From the NCBI GenBank assembly GCA_033782935.1, contig JAWQEG010000415.1, positions 53,501 to 117,500 on the forward strand: a stretch of DNA of 64,000 nt, in the 5' to 3' direction. The notes beneath the pieces are model-generated. The model worked only from the letters and a program-made list of their open reading frames with translations, was not told the DNA's origin and ran no database searches. This DNA is from Petrolisthes cinctipes (Eukaryota > Arthropoda > Malacostraca > Decapoda > Porcellanidae). Every line of letters begins with the position of its first letter. Within the stretch, counting starts at the first letter, position 1. Of the stretch, positions 54,326-64,000 are shown one piece after another. Position numbers and translations under genes: made by a program.

Positions 54326-54382
54326 TTACGAAAACATAACACAATGAAGCACAAGCATACAGACAAATATTTACATCATGAC

Positions 54383-57300
54383 CTACTTAAATCCACCAAA
54401 ACGAGGGTGGTGCACCAGAAGTTCCTCCAGATCCTGATGGTTCAGCAGGTGCCGAAAAAACACATCAAGTGGTAGGCCCCGTGGCAGCAAGTGTCGGACA
54501 GTGGGGCAGGCCAGGCAATAGTGTTCTATAGTGTTAGCGCGAGGGGCTCGACAAAAGCGACACTCAGTGAAGGGAGGCTCACCCTGCATCCCAGCAACCT
54601 GCCACGGTGGCCGGTAGCCAAGCCTAAAACGAGCAGAGACTACATTGTGCCTCCGAACCATGAGGCCTCGATGACGGTAGGAATACTTGTGACGGCAGAC
54701 AGACTCGTAATGGGTGATGGAGATGCTGAAGGGCCTCTCTGCATCCCTGCGTCGCCATATAGGGAGGAGAGCGACGGAGCGAACTCTAGAAAGGTAATAT
54801 GTCGGGGAGAGAGGACGTCCAACACCACGAGGAGGAAGATGGCAGGCTTCCTTTGCGAGTCTGTCAACTGTACCATTGTGATGTAAACCTACATGGGATG
54901 GCACCCATAAAAATTTGACAGTCAAGTTACGATGACACAATAAGGCCAACAACGATAAAATCTGCTGAATAACAGTAGAGTGTGTGGGCTGAACACTAGA
55001 GAGGGAATGAAGGGCAGGTTTGGAGTTACAAAAAATGGCAGCATTCACTCCACGTTGACAAACAGCACTAACAGCATCCAGAATAACATACAGTTCACAC
55101 AATGTTGAGCTAAAGTGGTTACAAAGACGACGGCCAACCCAGCCCCCAGGAGGTGACTCCAGGTCAGGCGAGAAAACGGCACAGCCTGCTGTACCATCCA
55201 CCTGCAATAAGCCATCAGTGTAGAGGCAGTATGGATCTGTGATGGAGAACGTCATTGTTTCTATTTGTTCCAGAGGCAACTGCCGCTGTAGAGAAGGCAG
55301 TTCCGAATTGGAAGTAGGTGTGAAGCTCACATCAGGTGTTGGTAGCATCCACGGAGGGGGCCCTGGGGGGACATCTGCAACCATTATATCTATATTAAGA
55401 CTACGGAGCATACAGAAAACAGACATTATAAGAGTACATCCAACAGGCAGTATGGGAGGGACAGGGGAGTTTGGTTTAAGAGAAGTCTTGACTAACTGAG
55501 AGTAATGGGGTGAAAGATGTGGGAATGGAGGCACTTGACAGTGAAGCAAGTAACATTACAATAAATTCTCTTGATTAATGGGGGAAGACGCAACTCACGC
55601 TACATGTTCACTATCCTGGTCGACATTGGATAGCCGAGAATTATGCTCATTGCTCTATTCTGAAATTTTTCTAAAGTTTCCAGAGTAGCCCTAGGAAGTT
55701 GAATCAAAGCAGGGGAGAGGTAATCAACAACTGAACTGATAAAAGCAATATAGATGGTCCTGGCTACTGGGATGGAGATGCCCGAGGAGTTGTTAGATAG
55801 ACATTGAAGTGGTGTAAGTTGGCGCTGGAGACGACCCAATAAGTCCTGGACAATGGGATAGTCTTGAGGTCTGGCAGGGACAATCGGCCAAATATTGACT
55901 GGCGCGCCCAGGTAGCGGTACTGGGAACACATGGGAATGACATTCATTCCAATGGTGAACACTGGCTGAGCTTGAGGAAGGCGGCAGGTGAATATTCTGC
56001 TCTTATCTAATAATGCCACAGTGAGAGGAGGCCACAGAGAAGCAGTCAAGAAACCGCTGGAGATCCCTTGGTGAGGTAGAATGAACACAGATATCATCAG
56101 CATAGCACGTAATTGTAGTTCCAGGAATATCAGGGAGAGAAGTGAGCAACCGATGCATCAAAATATTAATAACTATGGGCTGAGAACACCCCTTTGAGGC
56201 GTACCAAGATCAAAACTGCGCAAAGGACTGAGTTCACCACTGAAAAACACACGGGAGGTCCTGTTACTCAGGTAGCCCCGAATCCACCATAGTAGATTAC
56301 CCTTTATCCCAAAGTCAACCAGTTGATCCAAAATGACGTCTCTATTAGCAACATCGAAGGCACTTCGAAGGTCAATGAAGGCCACCACACTGTCCCTGGA
56401 AAGGCGAGAGTACAGATCGACTAGACAGTGATGTGTGCTCCTCTGGGGAAGGAAACCAAACAGCCATGGAGTAAGGCAATCCTGCAGTCTGTACATGAGA
56501 CGATTGAGTAAGATTCTCTCCATAACCTTACAAAAACAGGAAGTAAGGGAAATATGCCTGAACTTCACAGTGCCAGGCTTAGAGATGGGTATTATTGTGC
56601 TGCTGGTCCAGGCTCGTGGTACACAACCGTCACGAACACAAAGATTGTACAGTCGAAGTAGAGGGTTCCTAGGAACTTGTTGAAGTAGGCACAGCACAGC
56701 ATAAGTGATACCATCATCACCAAGGGAAGAAGCTCTACCCCGAGAGAGAGCACGGCGCAACTCCTCCTCAGTTATCTCCTCTGCATCATCGTCATCATCT
56801 TGTAACAGAGCAGACATTAGACATAGCCGATGGACAGCAGCACGGGAAGCGAGTGCATCTTGTATGTGGATGGGTAGACTGGCTGGGGTAGATTGTTCTG
56901 ACCAGGCATCGACAGGTTGTTGGGCATAGTCGGCAGGAGTGAGATGACGAGCAGTGGCCGGTGTCTTTTTAACAACCCGACGAATGAGGTGCCACATAGA
57001 AGCCACACTTGTTTGCTGGTTGATGCTGTCCGTGAACCGCTGCCAAGACTCAGTGTGAGCACACTCCTGCAAGGCAACTAAAGCATCCCTAGACATCTGG
57101 TAACGATGGAGCAGGTCAGAGGTTGGATTGGCTTGAAACAATAGGACATCATGTTCAGCCTCCTCCTTTGCCTCCTGTATACAAGCATCCAGCGTCCAGG
57201 AGTGGGCAGTATGGCGATGCTGGAGGTGTGGCCAGGAGATGTATAGCCTATAAAAGTAATGAGTAGCAAATACAAGATCAGAGTACAACTGTTCAGCTGA

Positions 57301-58341
57301 TGATATGTCAAATGTAGGGAATACATGGGCCATAAATAAGATGTAAGTTGGGCAATATTTAGGGGGCACAGCAATACGCAAACGAGTGGCTGAAGCACTT
57401 GACCCAGCAGGTAGAGAATAATGAAACCGAAGAGCGATGTGATCAGAGAATAAGTCTGGCACGGAGAAGCACTGGACCTGAGATGCTATCAGGCCAGACG
57501 AGATGATGCAATCCAGAGTACCTCCCCGGCAATGAGTGGCACCGCCAGTGTCCCAGCGTGTCAGATGATGCTTGCGGATGTATGAAAGGAGACGAACACC
57601 ATTACGATTAATAGAGCCAGAACCATCACCCAAATCAGAATGCCGAGCATTAAAATCTCCCATATACACCATACCATGCACTTTTGGAGAAGGAAGAGCC
57701 TCAAGAGTGAGTCTAGCTGGGGCAGAATAGACATTACATAATTGGAGTACTCCATTCCCAGGTAGAACCTCAAATAGCTGAAAGGTCATGTCAGGATCAG
57801 TGGAGGTACGGAGAAGGCGATGTGGCAAGAAGCTATGTATGTAAGTCAGGAGACCATTCCTTACCAGATGAACATATGGCACATAACCTGAGAGGAGAGA
57901 AGCTTGCCCAGCAGCGAACGGCCGTCCTGGAAATACTTCCTGGAGAAAAATAACCCTGGGATGATGAAGAAAAACATAGGCTTTGAGTTGAGTGACCTTA
58001 GCATAACTGGTGATACCACATACATTCCAGGAGATGACATCTAGCCGGCAATTACTAGTGAACTCTGTATTAAATTTTGAAGGTAGAAGTCCGGTGAGTG
58101 GGGGCAGATAAGCTACCTGGAGAAGATGGACCAGGAGAAGGGTCTGACTCGAAAACTTTTCAAGGCGAGATGCAACAGTATCCATCTTTTCGGTAAGGGT
58201 AGTAACAGTTGAGATGATGGCCTGCTGAGCCTCGACCAAGGTGGAGAGTTTGGAGTCATTGGCAGCCTGAGCAGCAACTAGCCCATCAATCCTGGCTTCA
58301 AGGGCAGAAAAGCCGTTCTCGAGAGCCGTACATTGTGCCAT
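54383..58341 (-). pseudogene. LINE C ORF2: endonuclease, reverse transcriptase, RNase H (frameshifted)
   Basis: The first piece (58341-56173) has the endonuclease (DVISWNVCGITS, FLQEVFPGRPF, YMGDFNARHSDLG, LFSDHIALRF) and most of RT (DDGITYAVL, FIDLRSAFDVANRD, GTPQRGVLSP). The active site CYADD is at 56094-56108 but in a shifted frame. The 55600-56103 piece carries the RT C-terminus. 54383-55549 holds RNase H (YCLYTDGLLQVDG, SSTLCELYVILDA, FLWVPSHVGLHHNGTVDRLA) and a final Cys/His motif (ECRFCRAPRANTIEHYCLAC). RNase H after RT places it in the I group. At least three frame breaks make it inactive. Confidence 0.88.
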
Positions 58342-58407
58342 GAGGGTAGCAACAGGCTTGCGGAGGGCCAGGTCTGGAGGCGAGGCAGAGATGGTAGGAG
58401 GAGCAGA

Positions 58408-59544
58408 CTAGGGAGGTGGTGGTGGTGGTGGTGGTGGTGGTGGAGGCGGAGCAATAGTAGACACACGAGCCTGGACCTGACGTCGAGTACATCCATGCCA
58501 CACGTTAACCCCTGGCTGAAGGCATCGTGGACACTTCCATCGAGACGTATCCTCAGGAGGTGAAGGCTCAGAGGTGGAGGCAGCAGGACGTGATGGTTCA
58601 CCCCTGACAGGACACGTCTTGGAATCATGGTCGGCGGCACACCATGCACACTTCGGCCTGGCAGAACAGTACCGGGAGATATGCCCAACTCCCCAGCACC
58701 TGTAGCACCAAGGCTGGTCATTATGAAGTTTCCTCACCTCACACGGTGGAAGACAAGGGAGGAAATCAAAGGAAATCTCATTTGGAGGTGGATCGGGTTG
58801 ACTCCAGACAACAACAATACGGCTAATGGGGGAACCATCTTGGAAAAAACGACGGGCAGAGTACACACCAGGGTATCCTTTGGCAAGTTTCGGGTCAGCA
58901 TCAATAGGAAAACGGGTGAGGATGTAGCTGGGGAACTTACGAGGCCTCTCTGGTGAGTCTTCAAGAATGAGAGGCAGAGATAAAAATTCACCAGCCTTCA
59001 CTCTATCAATGATGTCCTGACGCTTCCTAGAGATGTAGACAAACCGGGAGGTGACAGCAGCCATCTTCACTTCAGCTAGTTCACGCTGCAGCTGGAAGGC
59101 CCTGTTGACATCAGACAACCAACACAACTTTGTGTCCGTAGATGGGTTCCCAGAGAAGGAGAGTTTGACATAGGCATCTCTCGGGGCAAAAGCAGGAAGG
59201 TTGGACGAGGGCAAGGAGTTGGTATACAAGGAAGAAACACCAGGGTGAGGCAGAGAAGGTACGTCGTGCACAGCTGAAGCACCCTTCGCCGTCTTGGCAG
59301 CTGGAGGCAAACAGTCCACACCATCGGAATCCTGCGAGGAGTCAGACGAGGCATCAACGGGCCGCTTGGTAGAGGTTGAAGAGGTGGAAGGTTGCAACCT
59401 GAGCTGCGGAGTGACCGAGGAGAGGGGGGGAGTGTTGCGAGAAGGCAGTTCAGGCCAGTGATCCTCAATTGGAGACTCGTCTTCCTCCGACATTGCCATG
59501 TCGGCCTCCAAGCAGGAATCCGCACTCTCCATCAGGCCAGGCAA
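58408..59544 (-). CDS. LINE C ORF1: zinc-knuckle RNA-binding protein
   Basis: 378 codons, open. An acidic and Ser-rich N-terminus is followed by a folded middle with ILTRFPIDADPKLAK and IVVVWSQPDPPPNEIS. Two CCHC knuckles follow (CYRCWGVGHISRYC and CAWCAADHDSKTC), then CPRCLQPGVNVWHGC. It ends in a polyproline run coded by a (GGT)n microsatellite (58414-58445 on the plus strand) just before the stop. The order of knuckles is as in LINE A ORF1, but the sequences are diverged. Confidence 0.82.
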   Translation of the reverse strand: MPGLMESADSCLEADMAMSEEDESPIEDHWPELPSRNTPPLSSVTPQLRLQPSTSSTSTKRPVDASSDSSQDSDGVDCLPPAAKTAKGASAVHDVPSLPHPGVSSLYTNSLPSSNLPAFAPRDAYVKLSFSGNPSTDTKLCWLSDVNRAFQLQRELAEVKMAAVTSRFVYISRKRQDIIDRVKAGEFLSLPLILEDSPERPRKFPSYILTRFPIDADPKLAKGYPGVYSARRFFQDGSPISRIVVVWSQPDPPPNEISFDFLPCLPPCEVRKLHNDQPWCYRCWGVGHISRYCSARPKCAWCAADHDSKTCPVRGEPSRPAASTSEPSPPEDTSRWKCPRCLQPGVNVWHGCTRRQVQARVSTIAPPPPPPPPPPPPP

Positions 59545-59575
59545 GGCCTAGATGGAAAGCAAACAACAACACAAA

Positions 59576-59835
59576 CAACTAAACACTCAATCAGCCAGGG
59601 ACACACACACACACACCCACACACACACAGACAATCACAACAAAACTATACACGGAACCACAACAGACAAACAACACCAGCAACACCACAGAAACAACAA
59701 CACACAAACAAGAACTCACAAACAACACAAAAAACACAAACAAGAGCTCCAAAACAACACAAACAACAATACAAACGAGAATGGAGGCAGAGTGCCACGA
59801 GTACGTTCACACTCCACCAGTTCTGGAGCGAGACT
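59576..59835. other. CA/AAC-rich low-complexity sequence at LINE C 5' side
   Basis: Strings of ACAAC and (CA)n; frames here are repeats, not genes. Confidence 0.6.
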
Positions 59836-60045
59836 CTGCGATGTTGGTACCGTAGCTTCTCTTTTGTCCCATTAGATGACCACGCCTTATTTATACCCGT
59901 CACTATACACGAGACAAGAGAAGTTACACACACACACATACACACACACACTAGATGAGACAGTGGAGCTTGGTGTTGGTGATGTCGGTACAGTACCATA
60001 GTTTCTCTTTTGTCCCACTAGATGACCACACCTTATTTATACACA
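59836..60045. repeat. Two copies of a dispersed repeat (GGGACAAAAGAGAAGC family)
   Basis: 59838-59895 and 59981-60045 share TTCTCTTTTGTCCCAnTAGAT and GACCACnCCTTATTTATA. Inverted copies occur at 60960-61012 and 63885-63945. The copies span a TATAAATA-like sequence. Confidence 0.75.
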
Positions 60046-60149
60046 CAACTATGGTGGGAACTATATTAAGTGCTTTATTTTTACACATCACAGGTACACA
60101 CTTCACAGTGAAGTTCGCAAGGCGTCAATCCCGTAGTTTGTGGGTGTAC

Positions 60150-60360
60150 AGTGGTCAGCAGAAATTCATCCCATTCATCTTGGGTGAGAAGAGCCTGGTA
60201 ATCTGGTAACAATGTATGAGAGTTGAAAAGTATGACTTAAATGGCTAATGATGTTCAGTATTATGCATTTAATCCATATTTGTCAACTCTCATACTGTGT
60301 TACCAAATCTCCAGGTTCCTCTCACCCGAGCTGAATGGGACGAATTTCTGCTGACGACTG
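60150..60360. mobile_element. Palindromic MITE, about 210 bp
   Basis: Arms of about 90 bp (60150-60240 and the reverse complement of 60270-60358) share GTCAGCAGAAATTC, CCCATTC, GGTAACA and TATGAGAGTTGA. The loop is about 30 bp. It ends about 25 bp from the splice donor of the transmembrane exon. Confidence 0.85.
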
Positions 60361-60385
60361 AATATTGTTAAAACACAATACATAC

Positions 60386-60486
60386 CTGTATACCGCCCTG
60401 ACGATACAAACACACATTGATAGCAACGGAAACCACGAGGAAAACCAATGTTATCAGGAAGAATGCCGTCAGGAACATCATCACAC
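60386..60486 (-). CDS. Transmembrane exon of the host membrane-protein gene
   Basis: Acceptor ATTTTATTTCAG ends at 60487 and donor ACAG|GTATGT starts at 60385; 101 nt. It starts with the last two bases of a Gly codon, whose first base ends the previous exon, and closes in phase 0. The product is a hydrophobic helix, VMMFLTAFFLITLVFLVVSV, continuing AINVCLY, then RQGGIQ. Positive charges follow in the next exon, so the C-terminus should be cytoplasmic (type I). Phase agreement on both sides is strong evidence for a genuine exon. Confidence 0.8.
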
Positions 60487-60533
60487 CTGAAATAAAATAT
60501 AGTTTGTATAGATTTAAGGAATTAATTCACTTC

Positions 60534-60813
60534 TTTACATTGGAGTTATTTGATTCCTCCAAAGTATGCCAGGAAACAACAGAACCAGAAGAACAAAAAT
60601 AATAATGGTGTTCTGTTCTTGTTTGGAATAGTTTGGACGATTCATTTCCTCCAGATTTGTGTATTATTATCTTGTTAAGGTGGTAATTTTTTTTGTTACA
60701 TTGGAGTGTCTTGATTCCTCCAAAGTATGCCAGGAAATAGAACCAAATGAACAAAAATAATGGTGTTCTGTTGTTGCTTTGAATAGTTTGGAGGAATCAG
60801 TTGCTCAAGATTT
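60534..60813. repeat. Direct repeat of about 120 bp in intron
   Basis: 60534-60658 and 60695-60813 share GATTCCTCCAAAGTATGCC and AATGGTGTTCTGTT. Each unit also has inverted ends (GATTCCTCCAAA and TTTGGAGGAATC), so it may be a MITE inserted twice. Confidence 0.8.
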
Positions 60814-61012
60814 ACCAACACTGTACTTTCCCTTTAATACAATGTTTATAATCAAAGCATTTATTATCATAATACAATACATACTGTAGTTTTACTCACG
60901 TATTCTTTATAATCAAAACATACGTGTGTGTGTGTGTGTAACTCCTCTTGTCTCCTGTATAGTGATGTGTATAAATAACGTGTGGTCATCTAATGGGACA
61001 GAAGAGAAGCTT

Positions 61013-61175
<163 letters not shown>

Positions 61176-61265
61176 TAACAATAATAATAATAATTAAAAA
61201 AAAATGAAAAACTAAATAAATCCTATGACCAAGGCAACCAGAGAGTCTCACTGTACTATACATAC

Positions 61266-61476
61266 CATTCTGAGGGGAGAGTGTGAGGCAGTGGGGAGGC
61301 CGGGGCGGAGTGGTGGGTGTCATATCAAGACGGCTCTTCGGCCCAATGACATACAACGCGTCGGGAATCAGCTCGTTACTACCGTCACCATCGGATTCCA
61401 CAAGATTAACCTCAACGTGATGGACGGGATTACTCTTCCATGGTTGGCTTAATATTACCTGTCCATCATGTAATAT
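61266..61476 (-). CDS. Ectodomain exon of the host membrane-protein gene
   Basis: Acceptor AATTTTTCAG ends at 61477 and donor AATG|GTATGT starts at 61265; 211 nt, open in one frame (70 codons plus one base, phase 1). The product begins ILHDGQVILSQPW, contains VEVNLVESDGDGSNEL and ends in a Pro/Thr-rich stretch followed by CLTLSPQN. This is a plausible juxtamembrane extracellular segment next to the transmembrane exon. I do not recognise the domain. The upstream exons are not visible and may lie beyond the window. The exon start is duplicated upstream (61431-61850). Confidence 0.75.
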
Positions 61477-61850
61477 CTGAAAAATTATATACAGAATTCA
61501 GTAAGTCATGGATTATTTTATTATTATTTTTAATACAGGCTCAGTAAGTCTTGGATTAAAATTACTCTTCCATGGTTGGCTAAATATTCCCTGTCCATCA
61601 TGCAAGATCTATAAAATTATATACAGAATTCAGTAAGTCATGTTTTTTTTTTTAATTATTATTTTTAACACAGGCTCAGTAATTGTTGGATTATAATTAT
61701 ATTATCATGATTAAAAATACTCTTCCATGGTTGGCTAAATATTCTCTGTCCACCATGTAACATCTATAAAAATATATACAGATTTCAGTAAGTCCTGGTT
61801 TATAAGATGATTAACTAAAACACATATATCCTTTTAACACAGGCTCAATA
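61431..61850 (-). repeat. Three tandem copies of the exon start with its splice acceptor
   Basis: Units start at 61431, 61563 and 61718 (periods 132 and 155 bp). Each has the first 46 bp or so of the ectodomain exon (CATGATGGACAGG, AGCCAACCATGGAAGAGTA) and an upstream acceptor-like AG. Only the unit nearest the exon continues into the full reading frame; unit 2 runs into a stop. Confidence 0.85.
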
Positions 61851-61852
61851 AA

Positions 61853-62175
61853 TCACCATTTAAACACCGTCCGTTGTTGGTGGACTTTGTGTATACAGTG
61901 GTTTGGAAGTCTGAGTTGTGGTGGGCAACCAAGAGGTCCAGGAAGGGTAGTTTGCCATCCGTTGATTTTTCGTAGGTGAAGTTCAGGCCAGACGAGGAGA
62001 TGAACCGTTGTTGTAGTAGTAGTAGCTCGTCTAGGTCCTTCACCTGAACAAAAATGTCGTCAACATACCGACAGTATATCGATGGGCGATTATATTTGAG
62101 AAGATCCTCTTCAACATTACCCATGAAGAAGTTAGCGAAGAGGACCCCCATGGGACTACCCATCGCTATACCGTC
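61853..62175 (-). pseudogene. Penelope-like element: RT fragment (inverted part)
   Basis: The minus strand encodes GIAMGSPMGVLFANFFM, IYCRYVDDIFVQV, GLNFTYEKSTDGKLPFLDLLV and YTKSTNNGRC, the palm and following motifs of a Penelope-type RT with catalytic YVDD. It stops at 61853. The last 50 bp are repeated in inverted form at 62210-62259, where the downstream part of the element begins on the other strand. Confidence 0.88.
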
Positions 62176-62209
62176 AATCTATGGTACATATTGCCACGGG
62201 GACAAATAT

Positions 62210-63130
62210 ACCACTGTATACACAAAGTCCACCAACAACGGACGGTGTTTAAATGGTGACAGTGAATGCCCCAAGAGATACCTTCTATCCACCATCTCGT
62301 CCTACGTCAGGAGGGCTCTCACCCACTGCACCAGCTGGAGAGACACACACCAGGAACTAGACCGCCTCACCCAAGTCCTGGTAAACAATGGATATTCCAA
62401 CACTGACGTCTCTAACACCATCAAATTCCAGCTAGAAAAATGGTACGAAGTGAATTCCCCAACCAAACCAAACAGTGACATCAGACTTTACTACCGTAAT
62501 TACATGTCCACCGACTACAAGACTGACGAGACCATACTAAGAGACATAATAAAGAAGAATGTCCACCCCACCGACCCAGACAGCGACATCAAACTAGTAA
62601 TCTACTACAAGTCTCCCAAAACCTCGAACCTTACCCTACACAACCGACCTACTACCTCCAAGAGCCAGATGAACAGCGACCACGTGATTTACCAGCACAC
62701 CTGTAACAGTGTGGACTGTGAGCCTCACCACTATGTTGGTAAAACACAGACGTCACTGTCTCGTCGGCTCACCATGCACCTCCAATCAGGATCTATAAAA
62801 AACCACTACCATACACACGACCACCAAGCTCTGACACGAGACAAACTAGTAAATAATACCACCATACTAGACAAAGAAACAGACAGCAGACGACTCTCCT
62901 ACCTAAAAGCAATTTACATAGAAACCCTACAACCTTCTATAAACAACCAGACACAAGACCTCCAAATACTACCCTCCAGAAAACGACACACCACCATTCC
63001 AGTCAGGATACCCACCACACCTCCTACACCTACTGACCCACCACAAGCATCTAACATCTCACCCACCACCAACCAACAACTCAGACGAAGCACCAGAATC
63101 AGACGTCACCCCCCATCCACCAATCACTAG
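62210..63130 (+). pseudogene. Penelope-like element: RT C-terminus and GIY-YIG endonuclease
   Basis: The plus strand continues from YTKSTNNGRCLNGD through a helical RT thumb region to a GIY-YIG nuclease: HVIYQHTCNSVDC (GIY position), HYVGKTQTSLSRRLTMH (YIG position with following Arg). Then LKAIYIETLQPSINN supplies the Glu, and a Pro/Thr-rich tail ends at 63130. The nuclease cuts target DNA in these elements. The open frame is intact from 62210 to the stop, but it is separated and inverted relative to the RT core. Confidence 0.88.
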
Positions 63131-63212
63131 GCCTCTGATATGGTGGCCCCGCCCACCCCACATACGGAAAATATATAAATACCTCTCACACACCCAGAAT
63201 CACCACTTCTTC

Positions 63213-63244
63213 CTGAAGATGTCCAACGTACTGGACGAAACGTC
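63213..63244 (+). ncRNA. Hammerhead-like ribozyme motif of the Penelope-like element
   Basis: CTGAAGA, then GTCC-AACGTACT-GGAC, then GAAACGTC. This gives the CUGANGA and GAAA core boxes with a stem between them. One base (T63220) is extra compared with the canonical core. Penelope-like elements are known to carry such motifs in their terminal repeats. Confidence 0.6.
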
Positions 63245-63256
63245 GACCCCCCCCCC

Positions 63257-63671
<415 letters not shown>

Positions 63672-63674
63672 AGG

Positions 63675-63740
63675 GGGAGGTGGCAGAGTGGATAGAGAGA
63701 CGGACTGCAAATGTCAAGGACCCGGGTTCGAATCCACGAG
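63675..63740 (+). tRNA. tRNA-like sequence (tRNA-derived SINE head or decayed tRNA)
   Basis: A box TGGCAGAGTGG (63681-63691) and B box GGTTCGAATCC (63725-63735) with normal spacing form a polymerase III promoter. The anticodon loop would read TGCAAAT (GCA, Cys), but the anticodon stem is poor and no full acceptor stem is visible. Confidence 0.5.
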
Positions 63741-63884
63741 AAAACGTTTGGGATTTTTCTGATGTGCACTGGGTCCAGCTGTTCGTCAATTATCCTGGCT
63801 ACGCCGACACGTAAAGAAAATATCCCCTACATCGTCGTTAACTCACAACATAGAAGATGCCAGACCATATTCCAAGATGCTGTG

Positions 63885-64000
63885 AGTGTATAAATAAGGT
63901 GTCGTCATCTAGTGGGGCAGAAGAGAAGCAACAGTACCAACATCACCACGAAGCTCCACTGCCTCAACTGTTGCGACACCCAATAATCTCGGGGCCTCGC
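63885..64000. repeat. Dispersed repeat at window end
   Basis: TATAAATAAGGTGTCGTCATCT and GGGGCAGAAGAGAAGC match the family at 59836-60045 (inverted) and 60960-61012. The last 60 bp match 54120-54191 in inverted orientation. Confidence 0.7.

Larger units (their letters stand above)
54192..59575 (-). mobile_element. LINE C: I-group-like non-LTR retrotransposon, defective
   Basis: Minus-strand element with zinc-knuckle ORF1, endonuclease-RT-RNase H ORF2 and a poly(A) tail (T-run at 54192-54208). A (CA)n tract interrupts the 3' UTR (54290-54326). It lies in the last intron of the host membrane-protein gene. Matching 30-bp flanks (54161-54191 and 59951-59980) suggest the target duplication. Confidence 0.85.

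Noticed and set aside
54290..54326. Possible CRISPR-like or satellite array
   Set aside because: Simple (CA)n repeat only; no spacer-repeat pattern anywhere in the window.

Overview
The window looks like intergenic and intronic DNA from a large, repeat-rich arthropod genome, most likely a decapod crustacean. This is inferred, not proven. Supporting signs are several DIRS-type tyrosine-recombinase retrotransposons, a Penelope-like element, a P/THAP transposase relic, several LINE families, degenerate TTAGG-type arthropod telomere-like repeats, many short Tc1/mariner- and hAT-type MITEs, and long (AT)n, (GA)n and (CT)n tracts. I see no bacterial genes, CRISPR arrays or rRNA.

Layout. 1-1203 is the 5' part of a DIRS element (family A) on the minus strand, cut by the window edge. 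1590-8387 is a complete LTR retrotransposon on the minus strand with Ty3/gypsy-type proteins but integrase before reverse transcriptase (Gmr1-like order). About 9730-12010 is a probable LTR, primer-binding site and gag remnant of a second LTR element. 12010-14600 is a degenerate DIRS ORF1 (family C) split by a 993-bp mariner-type element. 15748-26080 is DIRS family B on the minus strand, split by a 6-kb LINE (LINE A, 18411-24411). 26250-29640 is another decayed DIRS (family D). 30287-37737 is a structurally complete DIRS (family A) with inverted terminal repeats, an internal complementary region, ORF1, RT/RNase H and tyrosine recombinase.

38200-39280 is a LINE ORF1 esterase relic. 39652-40600 is a P-element/THAP relic. 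43259-46416 is a poly(A)-tailed LINE with an intact 1018-codon ORF (LINE B). 48433-51830 holds fragments of three more LINEs. 52943-61476 is the 3' end of a host gene on the minus strand, encoding a single-pass membrane protein. Its three recognisable exons agree in splice phase, and its last intron has been enlarged by LINE C (54192-59575) and smaller repeats. 61853-63671 is a rearranged Penelope-like element ending in a hammerhead-like motif and a 415-bp palindrome.

The most interesting observations are: (1) DIRS family A carries GT-AG introns at sites where related DIRS family B reads straight through without a gap; (2) the host membrane-protein gene has an in-frame TAA that an 87-nt in-frame mini-intron could remove, which would connect the membrane anchor to a tyrosine-motif tail; (3) the gypsy element has the unusual INT-RT order; (4) the Penelope-like element has an inverted 5' piece and a giant palindrome.
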